Shown here: positions 1-7,190 of the stretch, piece by piece
Layout: each line of letters begins with the position of its first letter
Numbering within the stretch: position 1 is the stretch's first letter
NCBI GenBank assembly: GCA_031383555.1
Contig: JANMZR010000453.1
Coordinates: 1 to 16,235 of the forward strand
Direction of reading: 5' to 3'
DNA: 16,235 nt
Source: JANMZR01 sp031383555
GTDB taxonomy: Bacteria; Bacteroidota; Bacteroidia; Cytophagales; Spirosomataceae
Translations under genes and position numbers: made by a program
The notes under the pieces: model-generated
Database searches by the model: none
What the model was told of the DNA's origin: nothing
Seen by the model: only the letters and a program-made list of their open reading frames with translations

Positions 1-345
1 GCTCAAATGAGTGGCTTTTTTGAGATAAGAAAAAGCTCAAATGGAGCTGATGAACTGGCTTTATACATTGAAGCAACAGATAAAATCTGGTATTTTTTCT
101 ACTATAAAGGCACGGAATTGAGTATTGTGAGTTCTGACGACAATTTGAATGATGTCATTACTGCCAAAATGAATACAAAAGCCAAAGAAGGGGAATATCG
201 GGTAATATTGGCAGATGAATTGGAGAAAAAAATATTCATTGATAACTTCAGAGCCAACTATAAAGTACCTAAAAAACCCGTCGCCAAAAAGGTGGATCCA
301 GCTAAAAAAGTGATTAAAAAGGAGGAAGTGAAAGAGGGATTTTGA
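1..345 (+). CDS. Hypothetical protein, probably 5'-truncated, with Lys-rich tail
   Basis: I do not recognise this protein. The frame is open to the left edge (Ala-Gln precede the first Met at base 7), so the true start may lie outside the window and the 112 residues from that Met may be only the C-terminal part of a longer protein. The visible part starts with a mixed alpha/beta stretch containing an aromatic cluster (W-Y-F-F-Y-Y around residues 28-33). It ends from about residue 88 in a low-complexity tail rich in Lys, Val and Pro with repeated K-K-P-V/K-K-V motifs. No signal peptide or membrane segment is visible. The tail suggests an exposed nucleic-acid- or surface-binding extension, which is inference. 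The 33-bp repeat array starts just downstream. Confidence 0.55.
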   Translation, partial: AQMSGFFEIRKSSNGADELALYIEATDKIWYFFYYKGTELSIVSSDDNLNDVITAKMNTKAKEGEYRVILADELEKKIFIDNFRANYKVPKKPVAKKVDPAKKVIKKEEVKEGF

Positions 346-367
346 GTTGAATATTAGGGAATTGGTT

Positions 368-552
368 ATTGGCGAATTGCTTTGTAACAATAAAACCACA
401 AATAACCTATCGCTTTGTGTAAATAAAACCTTAAATAACCTATCGCTTTGTGTAAATAAATAGCGAAATAACCTATCGCTTTGTGTCATAAATAAATAGT
501 AAATGGTATCGCTTTATGTTAATATATTCGTATATTTGCTATCGCTTTATGT
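368..552 (+). repeat. 33-bp-period tandem repeat array upstream of ATPase gene
   Basis: Five units start at 401, 434, 467, 500 and 533, each exactly 33 bp apart. The first three share an identical 20-bp core (AATAACCTATCGCTTTGTGT) and AT-rich 13-bp spacers. The last two keep only the right part of the core, with one change (TATCGCTTTATGT at 507-519 and 540-552). A degenerate sixth unit lies at 368-400 (TTGCTTTGTAA plus a matching TAAAACC spacer). The core is not palindromic. Thirty-three bp is close to three helical turns, so every copy faces the same side of the DNA, as expected for cooperatively read protein sites. The array occupies the whole promoter region of the gene starting at 564. 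Confidence 0.9.
531..538 (+). promoter_or_regulatory. Bacteroidota -7 box of the ATPase gene
   Basis: TATATTTG matches TAnnTTTG exactly. No TTTG -33 box is present at the usual 19-21 bp distance; that region is covered by repeat copy 507-519. The next copy (540-552) covers the expected transcription start. The arrangement suggests that a protein bound to the repeats controls initiation, either replacing the -33 contact or blocking the polymerase. Confidence 0.55.
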
Positions 553-563
553 AAATAGATAGT

Positions 564-1916
564 ATGATAATAAGAAATATTTTACCAGAATTAGAAAAAT
601 GGAAGGCTTCAGATACTCGTAAACCATTGATTATCAGGGGTGCAAGGCAAGTTGGCAAAACTACCACTACCAACGAATTTGGCAAAACGTATGCACAATA
701 TATTTACCTCAATTTAGATCGAAAAGAAGACGCTGAAATATTTGAAAATTATGGGCAATTTTCACAGCTGGTTGAAAACATATTTTTTCTCAAAAATAAA
801 TCGATAGATAAGCACGACACCTTGATATTTATTGATGAAATACAGGCCATGCCAGAGGCCATCAATTTACTCAGGTATTTTTATGAAGACTACCCACACC
901 TACACGTAATAGCTGCGGGTTCATTATTAGAGACCATTCTGAATGAAAAAGTAAATATCCCCGTTGGCCGTGTGGAGTATAAAGTGATGCGGCCGATGGC
1001 ATTTAATGAATATTTGGGGGCAATGGACGAGCAACAGGCGTTAGAACAGTACAATAAAATACCTATTGATCCATTTGCACATCAAAAATTAATGGTTTTA
1101 TTTCGCAATTATACACTTATTGGCGGCATGCCTGAGGTTGTAAAAGTATATGCCGAAAACCGAAATCTGACCAAATTAACTCGTATTTATGAGTCGCTGC
1201 TGGAGTCGTATATGAATGATGTGGAAAAATACGCCCGAAACAGTGCAATGGTGAATGTGATTAGGCATGTGATAAAAACTATGGGCACAGAGGCCAACAA
1301 CCGCATAAAATTTGAAAAGTTTAGTAATTCAAATTACAATAGCCGAGAGGTTGGCGAGGCCATGCGCACCCTGCAAAAGGCATTTTTACTTCAATTGATT
1401 TACCCTAGCATTTCTACCACTTTCCCATTACAAAATGATTATAGAAAATCGCCCCGCTTGCAAATATTAGACACTGGCCTGATGAATTTTTTGGCAGGTA
1501 TTCAAAAAGAACTCGTGCTGTTAGAAAACATAGAAGCCGCCTATAAAGGTAAAGTGGCGGAGCATATTATAGGGCAGGAACTCCAAGCCATAAAGCATAA
1601 TGTGGGCAATGAAATTCATTTTTGGACCCGTGAAAAAAAAGATGCCGATGCCGAAATAGACTATATTTATGGTTACGAAGGCAAAATATTCCCTATTGAG
1701 GTAAAGTCGGGTGCCACGGGCACATTGCGATCGCTTCACAATTATATGGATATTTGCCCACATTTTTATTCCATAAGAATATTTGGCGGAGAAATTTCAG
1801 TGAATACACTAACCACGCAAAAAGGTAAGCAATTTTATTTGCTAAACTTGCCCTATTATCTGGCTGGCAAAATTGAGCAGTATTTAGAATGGTTTATGGG
1901 GAAATATCCAAGTTGA
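564..1916 (+). CDS. AAA ATPase with DUF4143 C-terminal domain
   Basis: This is a 450-residue stand-alone ATPase of the AAA_14/DUF4143 type. A Walker A motif (GARQVGKT, residues 26-33) and Walker B motif (LIFIDEIQ, 87-94) give a P-loop ATPase in the N-terminal half. The C-terminal half matches DUF4143 by its order and ends in a restriction-endonuclease-like signature: E364-x-D366 in AEIDYIY, then E379-V-K381 in FPIEVKSG. That pattern resembles a PD-(D/E)XK core, but nuclease activity is not established for the family. Length is normal and the gene is intact. The start at 564 gives the usual MIIRNILPEL opening and lies 11 bp after the last repeat copy. The family is common and often multi-copy in Bacteroidota and archaea, with no firmly assigned function. 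Its stop is only 4 bp from the stop of the convergent PH-domain gene. Confidence 0.88.
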   Translation: MIIRNILPELEKWKASDTRKPLIIRGARQVGKTTTTNEFGKTYAQYIYLNLDRKEDAEIFENYGQFSQLVENIFFLKNKSIDKHDTLIFIDEIQAMPEAINLLRYFYEDYPHLHVIAAGSLLETILNEKVNIPVGRVEYKVMRPMAFNEYLGAMDEQQALEQYNKIPIDPFAHQKLMVLFRNYTLIGGMPEVVKVYAENRNLTKLTRIYESLLESYMNDVEKYARNSAMVNVIRHVIKTMGTEANNRIKFEKFSNSNYNSREVGEAMRTLQKAFLLQLIYPSISTTFPLQNDYRKSPRLQILDTGLMNFLAGIQKELVLLENIEAAYKGKVAEHIIGQELQAIKHNVGNEIHFWTREKKDADAEIDYIYGYEGKIFPIEVKSGATGTLRSLHNYMDICPHFYSIRIFGGEISVNTLTTQKGKQFYLLNLPYYLAGKIEQYLEWFMGKYPS

Positions 1917-1920
1917 AATT

Positions 1921-2352
1921 TCAAATTTCTACTTCAATATTTGGATTAATTTTCTGCAAATCCCCAATAAATTCAGCCTTATTTTCAGGAGAAATAATTA
2001 CAGTATCAAAAAAACTATATCTTACTGCGGGCTTTTCATTATAACTAATTTCAATTCTATCCATAGAATTAGCGGGTGCCTTTTCCCAGCTGCTTGACTT
2101 TATAATTTTTTTTATTGCCTTTATATCTATTTTCAAATTAACCAAAATACTACTTTTTACAATAAGTGTTTCATCATTAATAGTATAATTAGTTGAAAAT
2201 AAAATACTTATAATAAAAACGGCTACCAATAAAGTAACAATAATTGGCATTAAACCTCCTTTATTTATGAAAAAAATCAAAGTGAAAAGAATTGGTAGAA
2301 GAGTTAAAACTAAAAATAAATTATCAATTTTCGATTTAAATACCTTTCCCAT
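1921..2352 (-). CDS. Small membrane protein with bacterial PH domain (bPH_4-like)
   Basis: This 143-residue protein has two hydrophobic segments (about residues 10-30 and 35-54) followed by a soluble domain. The domain has the bPH_4 pattern: YTINDETLIVKS at the start, a KAIKKI strand, a central S-MDRIEISY strand, VIISPENKAEFI, and a C-terminal NPNIEVEI. Members of that family are short membrane-anchored PH-fold proteins of unknown role in bacteria. The start codon lies 3 bp beyond the stop of the upstream hybrid histidine kinase, so the two are almost certainly co-transcribed and perhaps translationally coupled. This suggests, but does not show, that the protein works with the kinase at the membrane. 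The family call rests on pattern recognition only. Confidence 0.7.
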   Translation of the reverse strand: MGKVFKSKIDNLFLVLTLLPILFTLIFFINKGGLMPIIVTLLVAVFIISILFSTNYTINDETLIVKSSILVNLKIDIKAIKKIIKSSSWEKAPANSMDRIEISYNEKPAVRYSFFDTVIISPENKAEFIGDLQKINPNIEVEI

Positions 2353-2355
2353 AGT

Positions 2356-5300
2356 TTAAGAATTTAACTGTTCAATCAAACCTTTATATTCCTTCCTAAA
2401 CACCTCAAATTCTACTTCCATTACGGGTATTTCTTCGGCCAAAAACTCAAAATCATCCACCTTAGCTTTTAGTTCAATAAACTTGACAACTTCATGTAAT
2501 TTGGCTAAACCCAATGTGCCTGCATTGCCTTTGAGGGTATGTAATTCGGATTTTACGGTTTTGAAATCGCCCAATTCAAATCCTTTTTTAGTATTATTTA
2601 TTTGTTCAATCGCCTCATTTTCAAACTCTTCCATTACAGATGCTACCATTTCGGCACCCGCCAATTCTTTTAATTGATTAATAACAGCCATGTCAAAAAT
2701 AGGGACGGTAGATGTTAGTTGCTTGATGTTCGATGTTAGTTTGTGGTTGGTAGTTTGTGGTTTGTTAACATATAAATCATCATTTCTAACTTCTAATTTC
2801 TCACCCCTAACATCTAACATCTCATGCCTAGCATCTACTTTCTCCGCAACTTTTTCAATCAAAATCTGAGCTCTGATAGGCTTTGGCACATAATCGTCCA
2901 TACCGTTGGCAATAAACCTAGCACGGTCTTCTTTCATGGAATAGGCCGTCATGGCAATAATTGGCGGTAGGTTTAAGCCTAATTTACGGAGTTCAATTGT
3001 TGTTTCAATGCCGTCCAAATCCGGCATTTGTATATCCATAAATACAACATCAAGTTGTTTATTTTCGCCGTAATAAGCTATCACAAAATCAATTGCCTCT
3101 CTTCCGCTTGAGGCAGTAAAGACCTCACAACCCGACTTTTTCAAAATTTCAGATGCCACCTTTCTGTTTACCGCATTGTCATCCACCAATAGACAAACTG
3201 GTTGATAGGTTTTAAAATAATTTGAAATAACAAACTCATCAGACTCTTTTCTTTCTAATATAGGGCTTATCAGCGTTTCTTTGAGCTCAACCGTAAACCA
3301 AAAAGTACTGCCTTTTCCCCAGTCTGATTGCACACCAATTTGGCCTTTCATCATTCTACAAAGTTCTTTCGAAATAGCTAGCCCAAGGCCCGTTCCACCA
3401 TATGATTTTTTGGTAGAATTGTCGACTTGGCTAAATGCATTGAACAACATTTTTAGATTGTCTTCGGTAATTCCGATGCCAGAGTCTGTAATTTCTACTT
3501 TAATTTGATTGAATTTTCCGTTTTTATTAATAACCGAAGCCTTAATTTTCACCTCACCATTTTCAGTAAATTTTAATGCATTTGAGGTCAAATTAGATAA
3601 TATTTGTAGCAATCGGGTCTCGTCTGCTATTACAAAATTGGGTAAATCATTCGCCAGATCTAAAATCAACTTATTCCCTTTTTGATTGGCAACTTGAAAA
3701 AACAGCGACTGTAACTTATCAAATACTTCCTTCAACACGATTGGCGCTTCATGCAATTCCATTTTGCCCGCCTCAATTTTTGAAAGATCCAAAATATCAT
3801 TCAAAATATTCAATAATGTTTGAGATGATTTTTTTATCGTTTGTACATAATCTTTTTGCTCAGGCTGAAGTGGGGTGTCATTGAGTAAGTCGATCATACC
3901 AATAACTCCGTTCATAGGCGTGCGAATTTCATGGCTCATATTAGCCAAAAAGCTCTCTTTTACTTTCAATGAGCGTTCGGCATCTTCTTTAGCTTTTAAC
4001 AATTCACGAGCCGATTTTTTCAAATCGGAAATATCTCGAGCTACGCCTTCAATAGATTCTGGCACTCCATTTTCATCACGTATTACCCTCATATTCAGCA
4101 TATAATCTCGTATTTCACCAGATTTTACACGTAAACTTGTCTCAAAATTTGCAACAATTTTTAATTTAAATAGAAGTTTCAACATTTTTTCTGAAACCAA
4201 ATTATCAGTGAAAAATATATTGATATGTTTATTCATGAGCTCCTCAGGCGCATAACCAGTTTTAGAATAAACAGAAGGACTCATCATTATTATCTCACCT
4301 TTTGTATTGGTTCTACAATACACATCTTGAAACGACTCAAAAATGTCACGGAACTTTTCTTCCGATTCTTGCAATGCCAATTCAGCGTTTTTCTTTGAGG
4401 TAATATCTCGTGCAATACCAGAAACCTCTTCAATAGCGCCATCAGAAAGGAAAATGGGGTTTAAATAAACTTCCAGCCAAATGTTTTCGTTTATATCGCT
4501 ATCTAGCTGAACCTCAAAGTATTTGGGAGTTCCTTTAAACGCTTCCTTGTACATTTCCTCCAATATTTTTCGGTTTTGTGTGCCAACCAATCTGAATCCA
4601 AATTTCTCTGTACTAAAGTTTAATTGTGGGCTTATATTGAGTTGTTTTTTCATCAAATCACCATAATTTTGGTTGAAAGACGTCAACAATAATCGCTTGT
4701 TTACCGACCACATTATATGCGAACTTGAGTCGAAAATTGCATTTAACCTAGAGGTTTGTTTACTCAAATTATCCTCAGCTTGTTTTCTAGCTATAGCGAT
4801 GGCGATTTGGCCCGATATAAATTCCAGTAATTCTAAGTCACGAATATCATATTTGTTTTGACGCTCGTACGACTTTACGCCAATAATTCCAGTTACTTTA
4901 TTATCGACCCGTAAAGGCACACAAAGCATTACTTTTGGCACTTCGCCATACAAATAAATCTCTTTATTTTTTGCCAATGTTTGTATGTCATCATCAGTGA
5001 GCATCAATGGTTTATTAGCTGCAATAGCATATTCGGTAAGCCCATTACCTAGCCTTCTTTTTGTAAAATGTAGGCGACTGTCAAAATATTCATCTAAATA
5101 ATAGGGGAAATAAAGGAAACTGGTTGAAGGATCATATTGGGCAATAAAAAAGTTTTTTACATCAATCAAAGTGCTCAATTCTTCATGAATTCTTTTATAA
5201 AAATCGTCTAAATTCACAGATTGAATAGTAGCTTGAGCGATGGAATAATAGAGATTTTGGGCCCGCTCGGCACGTACTTTCGAGGTGGAGTTATGTAAAA

Positions 5301-6126
5301 TACAACGAAAAGCAACAGGCACGTCGTTTTCAAATCGACAATTTACTGAGCCAGAAAGATAGATCCGCCGACCGTCTTTCCTCCTGAAAACCGTTTCAAA
5401 ATCTGGAATGCGCTCGCCTCGTTCAATTTTGTTAAATTTCTCAAAGGTTTCTTCCAAAAAATCAGGATGTACGATGTCACGAATATTTAGTTTGGCAACT
5501 TCATCCGACTGAAACCCGAGTATTTCTCGCCATGCTTTATTCACAAAAGTGAAGCGACCATCAAGGCTCAAAATTTGAATTAAGTCGGAGGTGTTATCTA
5601 CCAAATCCTGCAATTGGCCGTTTGATCGACTCAAAGCATCAGCGGTGAATTTTCGTTCGGTTACGTCTTCACCGATAATGGTCATAGCCGTAATCTGCTC
5701 ACTCTCAGTGCTAAAGATAGTGGTATTCATTTGTACCGATCTTATTTGGCCTGTTTTTGTGAGAAAAGTTCTTACTTTTTGGTCAAATACACCTCCGTTT
5801 TTTAAAGCGACTTCAAAAGCTTCCTTTCGGGCTTCTTGTTCATCTAAAGGCACGAAATTATCAAAGAAATTTTTCCCTTTAATTTCTATAGAATCCCATC
5901 CGAGGGTTTTTTCAGCAAAGGAATTTATAAAAGCTATTGTGCCATCGTTTTCAATTATCATGCCTATCAAATTGAGTCGATTAAGTGTATTTTTTATACT
6001 AAAACCGCCCGATTGGCTTCCATTTTTTTCAAAATCGAAAGGTAAATTTTCAATTATATCCAGCTCCTTTTTTAGGTGCTTTATTTCTGCTAAGAGTTCT
6101 TCTTTATTTTTATGCGACCAACGCAT
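2356..6126 (-). CDS. Multi-PAS/GAF hybrid sensor histidine kinase with REC and Hpt domains
   Basis: This 1256-residue protein carries most of a phosphorelay in one chain. In order: a short coiled coil (about 5-27), PAS (48-157), PAS (172-284), GAF (298-447), PAS (462-577), PAS (589-701), a coiled-coil linker, HisKA with phospho-accepting H732 in SHEIRTPMNG, HATPase_c with N849, DSGIGI (881-886) and GGTGLGLA (910-917), REC with D982/D983, phospho-acceptor D1031, T1060 and K1082, and a C-terminal Hpt with H1196 in HTLKGNAG. No signal peptide or membrane span is visible, so sensing is probably cytoplasmic, through ligands or redox cofactors in the PAS/GAF domains. All catalytic residues are present. 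The expected flow is H732 to D1031 to H1196, then to an output regulator that is not in this window. The REC-Hpt linker (residues about 1098-1141) is repeat-derived. The bPH-domain gene follows after 3 bp. Confidence 0.95.
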   Translation of the reverse strand: MRWSHKNKEELLAEIKHLKKELDIIENLPFDFEKNGSQSGGFSIKNTLNRLNLIGMIIENDGTIAFINSFAEKTLGWDSIEIKGKNFFDNFVPLDEQEARKEAFEVALKNGGVFDQKVRTFLTKTGQIRSVQMNTTIFSTESEQITAMTIIGEDVTERKFTADALSRSNGQLQDLVDNTSDLIQILSLDGRFTFVNKAWREILGFQSDEVAKLNIRDIVHPDFLEETFEKFNKIERGERIPDFETVFRRKDGRRIYLSGSVNCRFENDVPVAFRCILHNSTSKVRAERAQNLYYSIAQATIQSVNLDDFYKRIHEELSTLIDVKNFFIAQYDPSTSFLYFPYYLDEYFDSRLHFTKRRLGNGLTEYAIAANKPLMLTDDDIQTLAKNKEIYLYGEVPKVMLCVPLRVDNKVTGIIGVKSYERQNKYDIRDLELLEFISGQIAIAIARKQAEDNLSKQTSRLNAIFDSSSHIMWSVNKRLLLTSFNQNYGDLMKKQLNISPQLNFSTEKFGFRLVGTQNRKILEEMYKEAFKGTPKYFEVQLDSDINENIWLEVYLNPIFLSDGAIEEVSGIARDITSKKNAELALQESEEKFRDIFESFQDVYCRTNTKGEIIMMSPSVYSKTGYAPEELMNKHINIFFTDNLVSEKMLKLLFKLKIVANFETSLRVKSGEIRDYMLNMRVIRDENGVPESIEGVARDISDLKKSARELLKAKEDAERSLKVKESFLANMSHEIRTPMNGVIGMIDLLNDTPLQPEQKDYVQTIKKSSQTLLNILNDILDLSKIEAGKMELHEAPIVLKEVFDKLQSLFFQVANQKGNKLILDLANDLPNFVIADETRLLQILSNLTSNALKFTENGEVKIKASVINKNGKFNQIKVEITDSGIGITEDNLKMLFNAFSQVDNSTKKSYGGTGLGLAISKELCRMMKGQIGVQSDWGKGSTFWFTVELKETLISPILERKESDEFVISNYFKTYQPVCLLVDDNAVNRKVASEILKKSGCEVFTASSGREAIDFVIAYYGENKQLDVVFMDIQMPDLDGIETTIELRKLGLNLPPIIAMTAYSMKEDRARFIANGMDDYVPKPIRAQILIEKVAEKVDARHEMLDVRGEKLEVRNDDLYVNKPQTTNHKLTSNIKQLTSTVPIFDMAVINQLKELAGAEMVASVMEEFENEAIEQINNTKKGFELGDFKTVKSELHTLKGNAGTLGLAKLHEVVKFIELKAKVDDFEFLAEEIPVMEVEFEVFRKEYKGLIEQLNS
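2704..2835 (-). repeat. Intergenic-type simple repeats translated in frame as REC-Hpt linker
   Basis: Inside the kinase gene this stretch is made of near-repeats that look like Bacteroidota spacer DNA. One part repeats GATGTTAG-like words (plus strand 2709-2737) and GTTTGTGGTT words (2740-2764). The other repeats TCTAAC/CATCTAAC words (2787-2833). Translated, it gives the low-complexity linker with MLDVRG, KLEVRN and QTTNHKL segments (residues about 1103-1131). The frame is preserved and both flanking domains are intact, so the insertion seems tolerated as a flexible linker. Confidence 0.7.
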
Positions 6127-6128
6127 GG

Positions 6129-6156
6129 TTTTAGATTTTAGATTTTAGATTTTGGA
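6129..6156 (-). repeat. Heptanucleotide tandem repeat in kinase 5' leader
   Basis: There are four tandem copies of TTTTAGA on the plus strand (the fourth has one change, TTTTGGA), reading TCTAAAA on the coding strand. The array ends 2 bp before the kinase start codon, where a ribosome would bind. Tracts of this kind can change copy number by slippage. Confidence 0.85.
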
Positions 6157-6304
6157 TTTTAAACCCAAATAAAAACTTTTTAAAAATGATTTATTAAAAT
6201 TCAACCCTAAAAAGTCAAAAAACTGGCAATAGTGAGCGTTCTGACATTTAATAAAACAAATTACGAAAAAATCGATGTAATTTTAAAGTCAATATAATTT
6301 AAAT

Positions 6305-7093
6305 ATGAAGGTACGTGCGAAAAAGAGCCTTGGGCAACATTTTTTAAAAGATTTGGATGCAGCTCAAAAAATAGTGGACGCAGCAACAGGTTTTGGTGGG
6401 TATAAAAATATTTTAGAAATAGGACCAGGCATGGGAGTACTTACCCAATATCTTTTACAAAGAACTGATATTGAAACTACTGTGGTAGAACTTGATCGAG
6501 AATCAGTTGAATATTTGTTGAAAAACTTTAAAAATTTACCACCTGAAAATATACTATCGGCTGATTTCCTAAAATTAAATTTATTTGAGTTATTTGAAGG
6601 GAAAAACTTTGGAATTATCGGTAATTTCCCCTATAATATTTCATCAATGATTTTCTTTAAAGTACTGGAAAACAAACACTTGGTAAATGAAATAGTATGC
6701 ATGTTACAAAAAGAAGTAGCCGTTCGAATTGCCTCGGGACCTGGCAAAAAAGACTATGGTATTTTGAGCGTACTTTTACAAGCATTTTATGATATTGAAT
6801 ATTGCTTTTCGATTGGTCCTGAGGCCTTTATTCCTCCACCAAAAGTAAATTCGGGTATCATTAGATTGACAAGAAATAAGGTTGAAAAGCTTGATTGTGA
6901 CGAAAAAACGTTTTTTTCCATGGTAAAAATGGGCTTTAACCAACGCCGCAAAACTTTAAGAAATGCCTTAAGAGCTTTGCAATTACCTGAAAATGAGTTG
7001 CTCAACAAACGTGCTGAACAATTGGCAGTTTCAGACTTTGTTACATTAACAAAATTGACAGAAGCAGTCCGATTATCTCAGATGGAGGGTTAA
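6305..7093 (+). CDS. rsmA: 16S rRNA (adenine(1518)-N(6)/adenine(1519)-N(6))-dimethyltransferase
   Basis: RsmA/KsgA uses S-adenosylmethionine to dimethylate two adjacent adenines in the 3'-terminal hairpin of 16S rRNA during late assembly of the small ribosomal subunit. The 262-residue length is typical. It opens with the family signature KKSLGQHFLKD (residues 6-16). It then has the SAM-binding motif EIGPGMG (38-44), acidic ribose-binding E62 in VVELDR, and the catalytic NFPY motif (107-110, usually NLPY) followed by NISS. A FNQRRKTLRNAL block (about 212-223) matches the C-terminal rRNA-binding domain. The start at 6305 is fixed by the conserved N-terminus. It is divergent from the kinase across 178 bp in which I found no convincing promoter box. 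mgtE follows after about 100 bp. Confidence 0.96.
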   Translation: MKVRAKKSLGQHFLKDLDAAQKIVDAATGFGGYKNILEIGPGMGVLTQYLLQRTDIETTVVELDRESVEYLLKNFKNLPPENILSADFLKLNLFELFEGKNFGIIGNFPYNISSMIFFKVLENKHLVNEIVCMLQKEVAVRIASGPGKKDYGILSVLLQAFYDIEYCFSIGPEAFIPPPKVNSGIIRLTRNKVEKLDCDEKTFFSMVKMGFNQRRKTLRNALRALQLPENELLNKRAEQLAVSDFVTLTKLTEAVRLSQMEG

Positions 7094-7110
7094 TTTTAAC
7101 TAAATTTCCG

Positions 7111-7118
7111 TATTTTTG
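7111..7118 (+). promoter_or_regulatory. Bacteroidota -7 box upstream of mgtE
   Basis: TATTTTTG is an exact TAnnTTTG match in the rsmA-mgtE gap. No TTTG -33 box is seen at the usual distance. A start about 6 bp downstream would give a leader of roughly 65 nt to the ATG at 7191. Confidence 0.5.
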
Positions 7119-7190
7119 TATTAATTCTAAATGAAATTTCCATCCGTTCGAAATTGAAAAATTTTGAACAAAACCACCAGTTTTTCAAAA

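Noticed and set aside
61..489. A 142-codon minus-strand frame with repeated T-Q-S-D-R-L-F segments
   Set aside because: The peptide repeat is a by-product of the 33-bp (11-codon) DNA array read in reverse; it overlaps the first gene antisense and has no convincing start or family resemblance.
401..552. A CRISPR array, suggested by the regular repeat period
   Set aside because: The 13-bp spacers are short, AT-rich and similar to each other, the core decays toward the promoter, and no cas gene is present.
5591..6148. A 185-codon plus-strand frame antisense to the kinase N-terminus
   Set aside because: It is a shadow of the PAS-coding region; the composition is low in charged motifs, there is no recognisable domain, and the opposite strand is clearly coding.
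7164..7190. TTG start for mgtE at 7164
   Set aside because: The first nine residues (MNKTTSFSK) have no conserved look, and an ATG follows at 7191 just before the charged N domain; it cannot be excluded without alignment.
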